A DNA stretch of 64,000 nucleotides from NCBI RefSeq assembly GCF_002920915.1, contig NZ_PQVF01000007.1, positions 186,001-250,000 on the forward strand, in the 5' to 3' direction. A program made the position numbers and the translations under genes. This document shows positions 16,067 through 24,848 of this stretch, one piece after another. A model generated the notes under the pieces. The model searched no databases, had not been told where the DNA came from, and saw only the letters and a program-made list of their open reading frames with translations. Position 1 is the first letter of the stretch, and the number at the start of each line of letters is the position of its first letter. Source of the DNA: Solitalea longa (GTDB lineage: Bacteria > Bacteroidota > Bacteroidia > Sphingobacteriales > Sphingobacteriaceae).

Positions 16067-17689
16067 ATGAAAAAGCTTAACTATCTAATCGTTGTCTTGC
16101 TGATTGCTGCTATTTTTTCCGCATGTATAAATACAAACGGGTCGAAGCATGATAATACTCCTAAAGACAGCTTAATGGATGTTATTAAATGGAATAAAAG
16201 CATTATTGGTAATTACAGTCCGCAAACCTCGCTTCGTTTTGACAGCACTGAAATTGACGGGTTTATAAAAACATATCCAAACCTGGCGGTTTATGCAGAC
16301 GACATTCATAAATTTTATAGTAATAGAAAGTTTGCTTATGCATGGTTTGATAAAAAGGGTTTGATTGAACAGGCAGGGAACTTAAATAGCCGCATACAGC
16401 ACCTTGGCGATGAAGGCTTATCTGCAAAGGTACCTTACAGTGAAAAACTCGATACCCTGATGCAGGCCTTAAACGGGAATAAAAAAGATATTACCACAGA
16501 GTTGATGCTTACTGCCAACTACTTTGCGTTTTCTAAAATTGCCTGGCAGGGAAATTTAAATGATAAAGATATCCAATCGATGGACTGGTTCTTACCCCGC
16601 AAAAAGTTAGATTACCAAAAATACCTGGAAGAAATAGTAACTGAACCCAAATCTAAATTACTTAGTAAAGATCCTGCCTTCAGACAATATGAGTTATTGA
16701 AAGGTAATTTAAAAAGGTATAATGATTTAGCGGTTAATGAAAAATGGGAACCGATAAAACTGGAAAAGAAATCGTTAAAGGTGGATGATTCGACATTATC
16801 AGTTAAACAGATAAGACATCGTTTAATGCTGCTTGGGGATCTTAAAACTGATAATGAAAGTGAAAAGTATGATGAAGAACTATTAACAGCTGTAAAACAG
16901 TTTCAATTACGACACGGCCTTACAGCTGACGGAACAATTGGCCCCGGATTTATGTCGAACTTAAATATCAGCCCAAAACAACGCTTTCAACAGATACTTG
17001 TAAATATTGAGCGTAGCCGCTGGGTACCTGAAAAGATAAGCGGAACACACCTTATTGTCAACATACCATCCTTTTCACTCTATGCCTTTCGTTCCGATAC
17101 GCTTGATTGGAGCTGCAATGTGGTAGTTGGCAAAGCTCTTAATCAAACGGTTGTTTTTAACGGTGAACTTAAATACATCGTATTCAGCCCGTACTGGAAT
17201 GTACCTCCAAGCATTGTTCGCAAAGAGATCTTACCATATATGAGATCGAACGCCAATTATTTGGCAAAGCACAATATGGAAATTACCGGCTACCAGGGAA
17301 AATTACCGGTGATACGTCAATTACCGGGAACCTCCAATTCATTAGGACTTGTAAAATTCCTCTTCCCTAACTCATTTAACATCTATTTACATGATACGCC
17401 CTCGAAATCTTTATTTACGGAAGATCAGCGAGCATTTAGTCATGGCTGCGTAAGAGTTGGGGAACCTAAAAAGCTTGCAGCTTATTTGTTGCGCAATGAC
17501 AGCACCTGGACCGATGCCAAAATAACTGCGGCAATGAACGCAGGAAAAGAACGAACCATTACATTAAAGCAAACAGTGCCGGTTTATATCGGTTATTTTA
17601 CCGCATATGTAGATCATAATGGTTTATTAAACTTTAGAAAAGATATTTACAACCGAGATAAACGTTTAGAGGAGATGTTGTATAAATAG
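16067..17689 (+). CDS. L,D-transpeptidase lipoprotein (YcbB/LdtD-like)
   Basis: 540 aa from the ATG of MKKLNYLIVVLLIAAIFSAC; the frame stays open upstream, but that extension crosses the preceding gene and terminator. A lipobox (IFSAC) anchors the mature enzyme at a membrane. Domains: an N-terminal YcbB-type scaffold (~45-235), a peptidoglycan-binding domain (~245-310, LSVKQIRHRLMLLGDL and LRHGLTADGTIGP), and a YkuD catalytic domain (~330-500) with SHGCVRVGEP holding H459 and nucleophile C461. These enzymes form 3-3 meso-DAP crosslinks in peptidoglycan or attach proteins to it. The catalytic set is intact. It is co-directional with the upstream operon but separated by a terminator. Confidence 0.9.
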   Translation: MKKLNYLIVVLLIAAIFSACINTNGSKHDNTPKDSLMDVIKWNKSIIGNYSPQTSLRFDSTEIDGFIKTYPNLAVYADDIHKFYSNRKFAYAWFDKKGLIEQAGNLNSRIQHLGDEGLSAKVPYSEKLDTLMQALNGNKKDITTELMLTANYFAFSKIAWQGNLNDKDIQSMDWFLPRKKLDYQKYLEEIVTEPKSKLLSKDPAFRQYELLKGNLKRYNDLAVNEKWEPIKLEKKSLKVDDSTLSVKQIRHRLMLLGDLKTDNESEKYDEELLTAVKQFQLRHGLTADGTIGPGFMSNLNISPKQRFQQILVNIERSRWVPEKISGTHLIVNIPSFSLYAFRSDTLDWSCNVVVGKALNQTVVFNGELKYIVFSPYWNVPPSIVRKEILPYMRSNANYLAKHNMEITGYQGKLPVIRQLPGTSNSLGLVKFLFPNSFNIYLHDTPSKSLFTEDQRAFSHGCVRVGEPKKLAAYLLRNDSTWTDAKITAAMNAGKERTITLKQTVPVYIGYFTAYVDHNGLLNFRKDIYNRDKRLEEMLYK

Positions 17690-17701
17690 TGAGGAATGGG
17701 G

Positions 17702-18082
17702 TTAAAAAGGAATTAGCTCTTCATAAGCACCACCAAAACCAATATAAGTTACTCGTTTGTTGTTACCATTTAAGGTGGCTTCGTAAAAACGTACACCGGC
17801 ATCAGCAATACCTTGCATAAATTCGGGATAAGTAATTTTTCCTTGCTGGCTTTCCCGAATGGTCTTTACGGTTAGTTCTTTGTTAAAAGCTTCAGCAACA
17901 CTAACTGGCTTAGTTTTGCCTTCATGCAAAAAGGTTATTCCATCTTCAAAACGATAAAGTATGGCTTTCGTTGATACTTCAACCGTGTAAGAAAGCACGC
18001 CTGCTTCAATTAATTTTTTAGCCAGATCTGGATAGTTTGCTGCCGATTTATAGGCAGCTTCAATTTTTTCGTGAGCATACAT
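17702..18082 (-). CDS. DUF1398-family protein
   Basis: 126 aa when started at MYAHEKIEAAYKSAANYPDL; a longer reading to 18157 would run into the upstream barrel gene and adds a spurious hydrophobic head. The sequence (YPDLAKKLIEAGVLSYTVEV, ITYPEFMQGIADAGVRFYEA, KRVTYIGFGG) resembles the DUF1398 family, small cytoplasmic proteins of unknown function. It converges with the L,D-transpeptidase gene (12 nt gap) and may be co-transcribed with the Omp85-like gene. Confidence 0.7.
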   Translation of the reverse strand: MYAHEKIEAAYKSAANYPDLAKKLIEAGVLSYTVEVSTKAILYRFEDGITFLHEGKTKPVSVAEAFNKELTVKTIRESQQGKITYPEFMQGIADAGVRFYEATLNGNNKRVTYIGFGGAYEELIPF

Positions 18083-18153
18083 CTTAATCCAAAAATAACT
18101 GTAGAAAATCGTAATTCGAAAAGAGGTATCAATAAAACTTATTAAGAAGTAAA

Positions 18154-19311
18154 TCAAAAAGCCTCTGTAAAGTTAAAATAGAAGCCACTTGAACCTTTTC
18201 CAATACCATAATCGAGTCGTAAATTCATGCGGGGCTGTACCTCAAAACGAAAACCAACTCCGAAATTGGGAAGCCAATGGGTAAATTCAGAAGGATCGGC
18301 ACCGATCGAACCGGCTGCAAGCCAGCCTACAGCTCCATACTTAGAAGGTTTATTTTCTTTATTGTAAAAGGTGTGCCGGTATTCAGCAATCCCTAACAAC
18401 ATCGTCTTATCGCGATACTGTCCCCACAGATAACCACGAAGATCAAAGGGAGTACCCAATTGCGACATTTCACCATAAGGAACACTCCCTACAGCAAATC
18501 GGCCTTTCACCTGCAAGGCCAGTGTATGAGCCATTTTTACGATCGGATAATATTTTCTCAGATCAAAAGAATACAGCTGGTACGAATTATCTCCTCCTAA
18601 ATAACCACCATAAAACGCTGCCTGGGCTTCAAAAAAAATGCCTTTCCAGGCGTTTACAGCAATATCTCTGGTATCATGCTGAAAAATAAAACCCATACCT
18701 GTATTAAATGGCCTATCATTATACTGTTGGTAAACCGGATCAGCCGCAACGCCTTTGCTTGGTTCCTCCCCTTTTGTATAATTAATATCCATTGTTGGGC
18801 CTACGAAAAATGATTTTTTAAACTGCCACAAAAACCGCGGATTAAGCTGAAACCATTTACGGGTGTATTTAGTGGTAGAGTCAGTTTTGGGTGTATGTTT
18901 ACCATTATCATAGCCAATGCCAAAATAATTGTCCTCCATGTCTTTAAACCATAAATCGGTGTATAGTCGATATTTATCGTGCTTAAAGAAAAGAGCAGTG
19001 CGTGTAGAGAGAAAAAATGATCCGGTTGAACCAACTCCTATGTTAAAAGGAGCCGAAGAACGCTGCAAGGTGGTATCTTGTTTATCAAACCGCCATGAAG
19101 TAAGAATTCCACCGGCAATGGTAAAGCCAAGTTCAGGTGTATAGGCCGGCCCTGCCAAAGGAGTGATCATAAACTTACCTTCACGCTCCTTTTGTTTCTT
19201 TTTTTGTTGTCGCTGTTCTTTTTTGGATAAAGGCTTTTCCTGTGCAAAAGAAATGGTGGCCGAAGAGGATAGTAATAATGATATAATGAGGAGAAGTGAA
19301 AACTTAGACAT
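18154..19311 (-). CDS. Omp85/BamA-TamA-like outer-membrane barrel without POTRA
   Basis: 385 aa with a signal peptide ending TISFAQ, then a short basic linker rich in KKEQRQQKKKQK. The rest resembles the 16-stranded bacterial surface antigen (D15) domain: ITPLAGPAYTPELGFTIAGG near the N-terminus, DTRDIAVNAWKGIFFEAQA (a D15-like motif), and FDLRGYLWGQYRDKTMLLGIAEYRHTF near the last strands (lid-lock-like RGY). The protein ends in Phe. POTRA domains are missing, so it is a 'naked' Omp85 of the patatin-linked/Bacteroidota type rather than BamA. Its cargo is unknown. Confidence 0.78.
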   Translation of the reverse strand: MSKFSLLLIISLLLSSSATISFAQEKPLSKKEQRQQKKKQKEREGKFMITPLAGPAYTPELGFTIAGGILTSWRFDKQDTTLQRSSAPFNIGVGSTGSFFLSTRTALFFKHDKYRLYTDLWFKDMEDNYFGIGYDNGKHTPKTDSTTKYTRKWFQLNPRFLWQFKKSFFVGPTMDINYTKGEEPSKGVAADPVYQQYNDRPFNTGMGFIFQHDTRDIAVNAWKGIFFEAQAAFYGGYLGGDNSYQLYSFDLRKYYPIVKMAHTLALQVKGRFAVGSVPYGEMSQLGTPFDLRGYLWGQYRDKTMLLGIAEYRHTFYNKENKPSKYGAVGWLAAGSIGADPSEFTHWLPNFGVGFRFEVQPRMNLRLDYGIGKGSSGFYFNFTEAF

Positions 19312-19407
19312 AGGGAATTCTGAGCGTTTAAATAATATCTATTTAATTTAACTCAAAATATATGATTTACCAATAGGTAATAAGAGAAGGTGATGAATGC
19401 TAAATTA

Positions 19408-19444
19408 AAAAATTGTTTTATTGTTAAACAATAAAACAATTTTT
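19408..19444 (-). terminator. Long palindromic terminator hairpin
   Basis: About 17 bp of perfect complementarity (19408-19425 with 19427-19444), AT-rich, with T-run on both strands. It lies just after the small lipoprotein gene on the minus strand and before the Omp85-like gene. Confidence 0.75.
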
Positions 19445-19455
19445 CAATTAGTTGA

Positions 19456-19848
19456 TTATTCCCCCGGACAAACTTTTAAACTTTCTTTTAGTTCAGCGCC
19501 GCCATTGCCTGTAAATACATACGAAGCCCTTAACTGGCCTTTAATCGCTGTTCCTTTAGCATTAAGATTTATCATTGTTCCTTTATGAACATTAACCGAC
19601 TGACTAAAGCTTGTATTTGGATTATTTACGGTTACAGCTCCATCAGCGCCAGTGTAGGAAATCGAAGAAATACTGGAATTATCACCGCTAGCAGTTACCG
19701 TATAAGTAACAGTTCCTTCGCTGTTGGTAATATATGATTCGGCACTAATATCACAGGTTTGAGTATCAGCTTCCTCATTTTTACTACAAGAGTTGATAGT
19801 TACACTTAAAATAAGTGCAGTTAAGGTAATGTAAAGGGATTTTTTCAT
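19456..19848 (-). CDS. Small lipoprotein, function unknown
   Basis: 130 aa from the second Met (MKKSLYITLTALILSVTINS). The lipobox TINSC predicts a lipoprotein; the mature part begins SKNEEAD. The remaining ~100 residues look like an all-beta immunoglobulin-like sandwich (EGTVTYTVTASGDNSSISSI, GTMINLNAKGTAIKGQLRA) with few charges. It is single-gene, with its own terminator. I do not recognise a family; similar short lipoproteins are common in this phylum. The upstream Met two codons earlier is an equally possible start. Confidence 0.65.
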   Translation of the reverse strand: MKKSLYITLTALILSVTINSCSKNEEADTQTCDISAESYITNSEGTVTYTVTASGDNSSISSISYTGADGAVTVNNPNTSFSQSVNVHKGTMINLNAKGTAIKGQLRASYVFTGNGGAELKESLKVCPGE

Positions 19849-20031
19849 TATCAATGGGTTTTATTTAATATGCAACCCTGCAAAAATGCAAATAATATGC
19901 CTTAGAGAGAACGAAGCATAACAAGATTATTCCAAATTAAAACTAAACTCCTTTATTTCACCGAAATAGCTCAATCTTCTGATTTAAAATTTCATTAAAT
20001 TTAGTCATCAACCAATTAATTTATACATAAC

Positions 20032-20337
20032 ATGATTGTAGTAAGAAATATTTTTCAGCTTAAGTTTGGCAAAGCCAAAGAAGCGAAAGAGCTATGGAAA
20101 GAAGGAAGAATGATCAATTCTTCGGCTCAGAAACAACCTTATCGTCTTTTATTTGATGCCGTTGGCGATTCGTATACTATGGTTTTTGAAATTACCTATG
20201 ATAGCCTTTCGCAGTTTGAAAGCTCAATGCAAAACGACATGGGAACCCTCGAATGGAAGAACTGGTATGCTAAATTTGTTCCTTTATGCCGAAGTGGAAA
20301 ACGTGAGATTTTCACCATTCATGAAGAGAATAAGTAA
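20032..20337 (+). CDS. Small NIPSNAP-like/dimeric alpha-beta barrel protein
   Basis: 101 aa, no signal peptide. The pattern VRNIFQLKFGKAKEAKELW ... YTMVFEITYDSLSQFE ... WKNWYAKFVPLCRSGKREIF fits a ferredoxin-like dimeric alpha/beta-barrel (NIPSNAP or antibiotic-biosynthesis-monooxygenase-like) fold. No catalytic residues can be assigned, so function is unknown. The stop codon touches a strong bidirectional terminator shared with ppx. Confidence 0.6.
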   Translation: MIVVRNIFQLKFGKAKEAKELWKEGRMINSSAQKQPYRLLFDAVGDSYTMVFEITYDSLSQFESSMQNDMGTLEWKNWYAKFVPLCRSGKREIFTIHEENK

Positions 20338-20368
20338 TCAAGGCTCCGGTAAAATCCGGAGCCTTGAT
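20337..20368. terminator. Bidirectional terminator between NIPSNAP-like gene and ppx
   Basis: Perfect 13-bp stem (20337-20349 with 20356-20368; core AAGGCTCCGG), loop TAAAAT. It sits between the convergent stop codons, directly abutting the ppx stop at 20369. No long T-run follows on the plus strand, but the stem is very stable. Confidence 0.7.
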
Positions 20369-21286
20369 CTATAATGAAGTTTCTTTATGCTCCGTAATAG
20401 AAAGTGCTTTTGGAAAGTTTTTTTCTATTAACAGATGAATAATTCCGTCTACTAAACCCACTTTTGGAACATACATTTGCTTAATTCCGGCCCAGCGCAT
20501 AAGAGTTAAATATATCTCTGAAGCAGGAATAATTACGTCGGCGCGATCTTCTTTTAATCCCAGAACATTTATACGATCCTTAAGTGAAAATGAATTCAGA
20601 TAATCGTACATCGCCTTTAATTTGGTAAAAGTTAAAGGTGTTCCCATTTTTTCTCCTGATATCTTAAATATCTTGTTGATGTTTCCACCTGTACCAATAC
20701 CGAAAATGGTTTTATAGTTTTTAGTATTCTCCTTTATCCAGTTTTTCAGATCTCTCCAGGTTTCGTCTGAATCCTGATTATCGAGCATGCGGATAGTTCC
20801 AATATTAAACGAGTTCGAATCAATTAATATCCCGTTTGAAAACACCGAGACTTCAGTACTGCCTCCACCTACATCAATATATAAATAGGTCCTTCTCGAA
20901 TCGAGATATTTTTCAATATGGCTCGAATAGATGATAGTGGCCTCCCGTTTTCCGTCAACAATTTGTAGATGAATATTGGCCTCATTTGCCATTTTTTCTA
21001 CAATATAGTCCCCGTTCCGCGCCTCCCGCATGGCTGAAGTTGCACAGGCCATGTAATCCTGTACTTTGTAAACATCCATCAGGTTCCTAAAAGCCGACAT
21101 TGACTTTAACAAATCATTTACTTTACGTTCAGAAATCTGCTTATCTAAAAAAGCATCGTCTCCTAAACGCAAAGGCACACGAATAAGCGTGTTCTTTTTA
21201 AAACTAATTTCGTCATTGATCTCTACAATGTCGGCAATTAGTAGCCTAACGGCATTTGATCCAATGTCAATGGCAGCGTATTTCAA
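20369..21286 (-). CDS. ppx: Ppx/GppA-family exopolyphosphatase
   Basis: 305 aa: an actin-like ATPase fold with the phosphate-1 loop AAIDIGSNAVRLLIADI at the N-terminus, ATSAMREARNGD, and the phosphate-2 segment YLYIDVGGGSTEVSVF, plus FGIGTGGNINKIFK. It releases terminal phosphate from polyphosphate or hydrolyses pppGpp. It contains only the two catalytic subdomains, lacking the C-terminal HD-like region of E. coli Ppx, which is the short form. It lies 12 nt downstream of ppk1, so synthesis and degradation of polyphosphate are encoded together. Confidence 0.88.
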   Translation of the reverse strand: MKYAAIDIGSNAVRLLIADIVEINDEISFKKNTLIRVPLRLGDDAFLDKQISERKVNDLLKSMSAFRNLMDVYKVQDYMACATSAMREARNGDYIVEKMANEANIHLQIVDGKREATIIYSSHIEKYLDSRRTYLYIDVGGGSTEVSVFSNGILIDSNSFNIGTIRMLDNQDSDETWRDLKNWIKENTKNYKTIFGIGTGGNINKIFKISGEKMGTPLTFTKLKAMYDYLNSFSLKDRINVLGLKEDRADVIIPASEIYLTLMRWAGIKQMYVPKVGLVDGIIHLLIEKNFPKALSITEHKETSL

Positions 21287-21298
21287 GATATTTATAGT

Positions 21299-23386
21299 TT
21301 AGAGGTTAATTTGTTTGGTCTTTTTTAGTCTGCTTTTTAAAAAGTTGTAGGTGTTAATCTGAGCTCTCACGTTCAACTCGTTCTCGTCCTGCTTCTCTTT
21401 ATAAGTATTGCGTTGTTCCTTATCAATTATCCGAGCCTTGGTATTATCGCTAAGTTGAATGTTGATGATTGATTTGATGATGGCCTTGCTCTCTTTATCT
21501 ATAATCGGAAAAGCCACTTCCACCCTATTATCTAAATTGCGGTTCATCAAATCAGCCGACGAAAGGTAAATCTGTTCCTTACCATTATTTGCAAAGATAA
21601 ATACTCTGGCATGTTCAAGAAATCGGTCAACAATGCTAATTATCTCAATGTTTTCACTTAAACCCTTTACTCCCGGTATCAGGCAGCAAATACCTCTTAC
21701 AATAAGCTTGATGTTTACCCCTGCCTTACTTGCTTCATATAATTTGTAAACCATCCGCTCATCGTTCAAACTGTTCATCTTCAGAATCATGTAGCTTTTC
21801 AATCCTTTTTTGGCGTTGACAATTTCCCGGTCGATCATACGGGTAATCTTTTTGCGCATCTCTAGCGGCGCAACCAGCAAGCATTTGTATGTTGATATCA
21901 GTAATCCTTTTTCGAGATCATTAAACAGGTTATCCATGTCTTTGGTAATGGTCGGATCGGCAGTAAAATAACTGTGATCAGCATAGATGTTTGCCGTTTT
22001 CTCGTTGAAGTTTCCGGTGGCAAGATTACCATAGTGCACCAGTTTGTTATTTTCTTTGCGGGTAATCAAGCATATTTTAGAGTGAACTTTTAGCTGCGAA
22101 ATCCCAAACAACACCTTTATACCCTCTTCTTCCAATTTTTGTGTCCAGTATATATTGTTTTCTTCATCAAAACGGGCCTTTAATTCAAGTAAAACTAAAA
22201 CCTGTTTACCATTTTTGGCGGCGTTTATCAGTGCATTAATGATCCTTGAATTCTGAGCTAACCTGTATAAAGTTATTTTAATTGAAACCACCTTAGGGTC
22301 AATTGCCGCCTCCCTTAAAAAATGAATAACGTAATCGAAACTTTGGTATGGAAGGCTTACCAAAAGATTTCTCTTCGATATTTCATTTAATATGCTTTCG
22401 CCCATTTTAACTTCACGAATAGGCAAAGGCGCCAAACGAGGGTACTCCAACTCTTTGCGCCCTACATTTGGTAATGACATGAAATCTTTGAAGTTATGGT
22501 AATGCCCTCCTGGAATCAAATTCGTGGGTTTTAGTCCAATTCGGCGAACCATGTAAGCCAATAATTCATCAGGCATATCTGCATCATAAATAAAACGGAC
22601 TGGATTTCCTTTTTTACGAAGCTTTATATTTTTAGAAATATTGTCAACAATACTTAAAGTCATGTCGTTCTCCAAGTCCATTTCCGCATCACGCGTAAGC
22701 TTAATGCAATAGGCCCGAAAATCATCGTATTTAAAGATGGAAAACAACTCATCCAAACAATATCGAATGACATCATCTAACAAGATTACATACTTTAAAT
22801 TATTGGTTTCGGGCAGAATTAAAAAGCGGGAATGAGTATCAGTTGGAATTTCAATTAAAGCACGTTTAGGTTTGCTGTTTCCACTTGATTTAGATAATTG
22901 AACCAGTAAATAAATAGACTCATCCTTTAATTCAGGGAACTCAGCCAAACCATCCAGCATAATTGGAACCAGTGTGGAGAGAAGCTTTTCACGGAAATAG
23001 GTTCGCACAAATTGGCCTCTTGAAACATTCAACTGTAAATCGTTAATAATGAATATTTTTTCTTCGGCAAGTTGAGGCAAAATGATATTATTATAAATAT
23101 CCTCAAATCGCACCTGCTGCTTTTTCACTATTTCCTGAATTTCGGCTAAAATACGTGAAGGATTAAAACCCATATTAAAGCGAGTTGCATTTTTAATTTT
23201 GGTTAAACGGGTAACCGTTGCTACTCTTACTCTAAAAAACTCGTCCAAATTAGAAGAAAAAATAGCCAAAAATTTAATGCGTTCAATAAGAGGAACAGTC
23301 GGGTCGCAGGCTTCTTGTAATACGCGGTCGTTAAAAGCCAACCAACTTATCTCCCTATTTATCAATGGCAGTTTCTTTCTTGTCAT
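21299..23386 (-). CDS. ppk1: Polyphosphate kinase 1
   Basis: 695 aa, the usual PPK1 length. It polymerises the gamma-phosphate of ATP into inorganic polyphosphate, reversibly. Domain order: N domain (NREISWLAFNDRVLQEA), head domain, then C1 and C2 phospholipase-D-like domains. The phosphorylated histidine is H435 in LKVHSKICLITR, and H592 is in FLEHARVFIF; both fall at the same numbers as in E. coli PPK1. GNLATGNFNEKTANIYADHS is also diagnostic. It forms an operon with ppx (12 nt gap). The lysine-rich protein gene upstream is separated by its own terminator. Confidence 0.95.
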   Translation of the reverse strand: MTRKKLPLINREISWLAFNDRVLQEACDPTVPLIERIKFLAIFSSNLDEFFRVRVATVTRLTKIKNATRFNMGFNPSRILAEIQEIVKKQQVRFEDIYNNIILPQLAEEKIFIINDLQLNVSRGQFVRTYFREKLLSTLVPIMLDGLAEFPELKDESIYLLVQLSKSSGNSKPKRALIEIPTDTHSRFLILPETNNLKYVILLDDVIRYCLDELFSIFKYDDFRAYCIKLTRDAEMDLENDMTLSIVDNISKNIKLRKKGNPVRFIYDADMPDELLAYMVRRIGLKPTNLIPGGHYHNFKDFMSLPNVGRKELEYPRLAPLPIREVKMGESILNEISKRNLLVSLPYQSFDYVIHFLREAAIDPKVVSIKITLYRLAQNSRIINALINAAKNGKQVLVLLELKARFDEENNIYWTQKLEEEGIKVLFGISQLKVHSKICLITRKENNKLVHYGNLATGNFNEKTANIYADHSYFTADPTITKDMDNLFNDLEKGLLISTYKCLLVAPLEMRKKITRMIDREIVNAKKGLKSYMILKMNSLNDERMVYKLYEASKAGVNIKLIVRGICCLIPGVKGLSENIEIISIVDRFLEHARVFIFANNGKEQIYLSSADLMNRNLDNRVEVAFPIIDKESKAIIKSIINIQLSDNTKARIIDKEQRNTYKEKQDENELNVRAQINTYNFLKSRLKKTKQINL

Positions 23387-23448
23387 ATGCTAATTCTACG
23401 CACAAAAGGCAGTTCTCATGGAGATAAACGATAGTTCTTATTAAAAAT

Positions 23449-23485
23449 AAAAATAGTCCCATTGAAATAAACAGGACTATTTTTT
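23449..23485 (-). terminator. Terminator of the histone-like gene
   Basis: AAAAATAGTCC (23449-23459) pairs with GGACTATTTTT (23474-23485 region); loop ~14 nt. Read on the minus strand it ends in a T-rich tract, so it closes the 23543-24052 gene. Confidence 0.75.
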
Positions 23486-23542
23486 GAATTAAATTATTGT
23501 TAAATAATTATTAACGACGTCAATAAGCTTATTTACATAACA

Positions 23543-24052
23543 TTACGAGTGTCCCAGCTCCTCATCACTGTCAGTATTAACCGATTTTGGTTTTCTTACC
23601 GTTTTAGTACCTTTTTTTTCTGATGCTTTTGAATTGCTTTTAGCTGTTCGTGAAACTGTTCCCGTAACTTTAAGCTGTTTAACAGGTGGAATTGTTGCAC
23701 TGGTGATCAAGGGTTTTTCAGGCGGCTTTTTAGAGCCATCACCTTCAACCTTAGCCACCACTTTTTTAACACGTTCAACCACCTTGGTAGCTCTGGTTTT
23801 TGAAACCTTTGGAGTAAGTGCTGCTTTTGGAGCGGGTTTAGCAGAAACCTTCTTCTTCAATTCCTTATCTACCTCTTTGCTTGCTTTCAAAATCCGTCGC
23901 GCCAGCTTTTTACTGGCATCCTGAATAGTTTTAATCACATTTTTCGAATCGCCGTGCTCAATGTCTTTTAAGGCTTCTTTAATTTTTAACGCTATATTTG
24001 TTTCAAGTATTTTTTTTGAAGTTTTTTTAGCGTCTTTATTCGATGGAGTCAT
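23543..24052 (-). CDS. Lysine/alanine/proline-rich histone H1-like protein
   Basis: 169 aa. The first ~65 residues look helical and amphipathic (NIALKIKEALKDIEHGDSKN, KKLARRILKASKEVDKELKK); the remainder is low-complexity and basic with K, A, P, T and V (SAKPAPKAALTPKVSKTRA, TKTVRKPKSVNTD) and a short acidic tail (DSDEELGHS). Composition resembles bacterial histone H1-like (Hc1/BpH1) proteins that bind DNA non-specifically. Nucleoid binding is inferred from composition only; an RNA-binding role is also possible. Monocistronic, with a terminator. Confidence 0.65.
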   Translation of the reverse strand: MTPSNKDAKKTSKKILETNIALKIKEALKDIEHGDSKNVIKTIQDASKKLARRILKASKEVDKELKKKVSAKPAPKAALTPKVSKTRATKVVERVKKVVAKVEGDGSKKPPEKPLITSATIPPVKQLKVTGTVSRTAKSNSKASEKKGTKTVRKPKSVNTDSDEELGHS

Positions 24053-24155
24053 AGTTTATAAATGTGAAGCTAAATGGTACTTCTTAAAGTTATTTACAAT
24101 TACTTAGTATTCAAATAATTTTATATTAAATAATTTTTATTAAAAGCTTAAGCCT

Positions 24156-24647
24156 ATGCCTTCTTTTGATATAGTAAGTAAAGTTGATGGACAAACTTTA
24201 GATAATGCCATTAATAATGCAAAAAAAGAAATTATCAACCGTTACGATTTTCACGATTCCAAAACAGAGATAGACCTGGATAAGAAAACCAATACCATTA
24301 AAATTCTTACTGAAAACGATATGCGAATGAAAGCCATTCAGGATGTAATAATTGGCCGAATGGTAAAACAACATCTTGACTCCAGTTGCCTTGATTTTGG
24401 TGATGATCATTACGCCTCTGGAAATATGCTGAGAAAAGACATAAAAGTAAAGGAAGGTATTGATAAAGAACTCGCGAAGAAAATCATTAAATCCATTAAA
24501 GACAGTGGCCTTAAGGTTCAGGCATCCATTATGGATGAGCAGGTACGTGTTCAGGGTAAAAAAATCGATGATTTACAGGCTGTTATTTCATTAGTGCGTG
24601 GAGCTAATTTCGATCAGCCACTACAGTATATAAACATGAGGGCATAA
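24156..24647 (+). CDS. yajQ: YajQ-family nucleotide/c-di-GMP-binding protein
   Basis: 163 aa, the normal family length. MPSFDIVSKVDGQTLDNAIN, NRYDFHDSKTEIDLDKK and KIIKSIKDSGLKVQASIMDE with the closing QVRVQGKKIDDLQAVI are hallmark YajQ/UPF0234 segments. Proteins of this family bind nucleotides; a Xanthomonas member binds cyclic di-GMP and a transcription factor. The role here is not shown. Its last codons and stop form part of a terminator hairpin. Confidence 0.9.
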   Translation: MPSFDIVSKVDGQTLDNAINNAKKEIINRYDFHDSKTEIDLDKKTNTIKILTENDMRMKAIQDVIIGRMVKQHLDSSCLDFGDDHYASGNMLRKDIKVKEGIDKELAKKIIKSIKDSGLKVQASIMDEQVRVQGKKIDDLQAVISLVRGANFDQPLQYINMRA

Positions 24648-24662
24648 TGCCTTCATGTTTTT
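24632..24662 (+). terminator. Terminator overlapping the yajQ stop codon
   Basis: ACATGAGGGCA (24634-24644) pairs with TGCCTTCATGT (24648-24658) with one G-T wobble and the stop TAA as the loop; five T follow. The left arm is coding sequence for the last residues NMRA. Confidence 0.75.
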
Positions 24663-24848
24663 CACTCCTAAAGTATAATTTATATCCTCCTCTTTTCGTT
24701 TCCCTCTCCTTTCAACAGGATAAAATTAATTTTCTGGCTTAGCACTAGAGGAGATGGAAAGATTTTATCTACAGATGTATAATGAAAGAGGCGACCCTGG
24801 GCCGCCTCTTACCAAACTAACTAACACTGCTCTACAACTACCAGCTAG

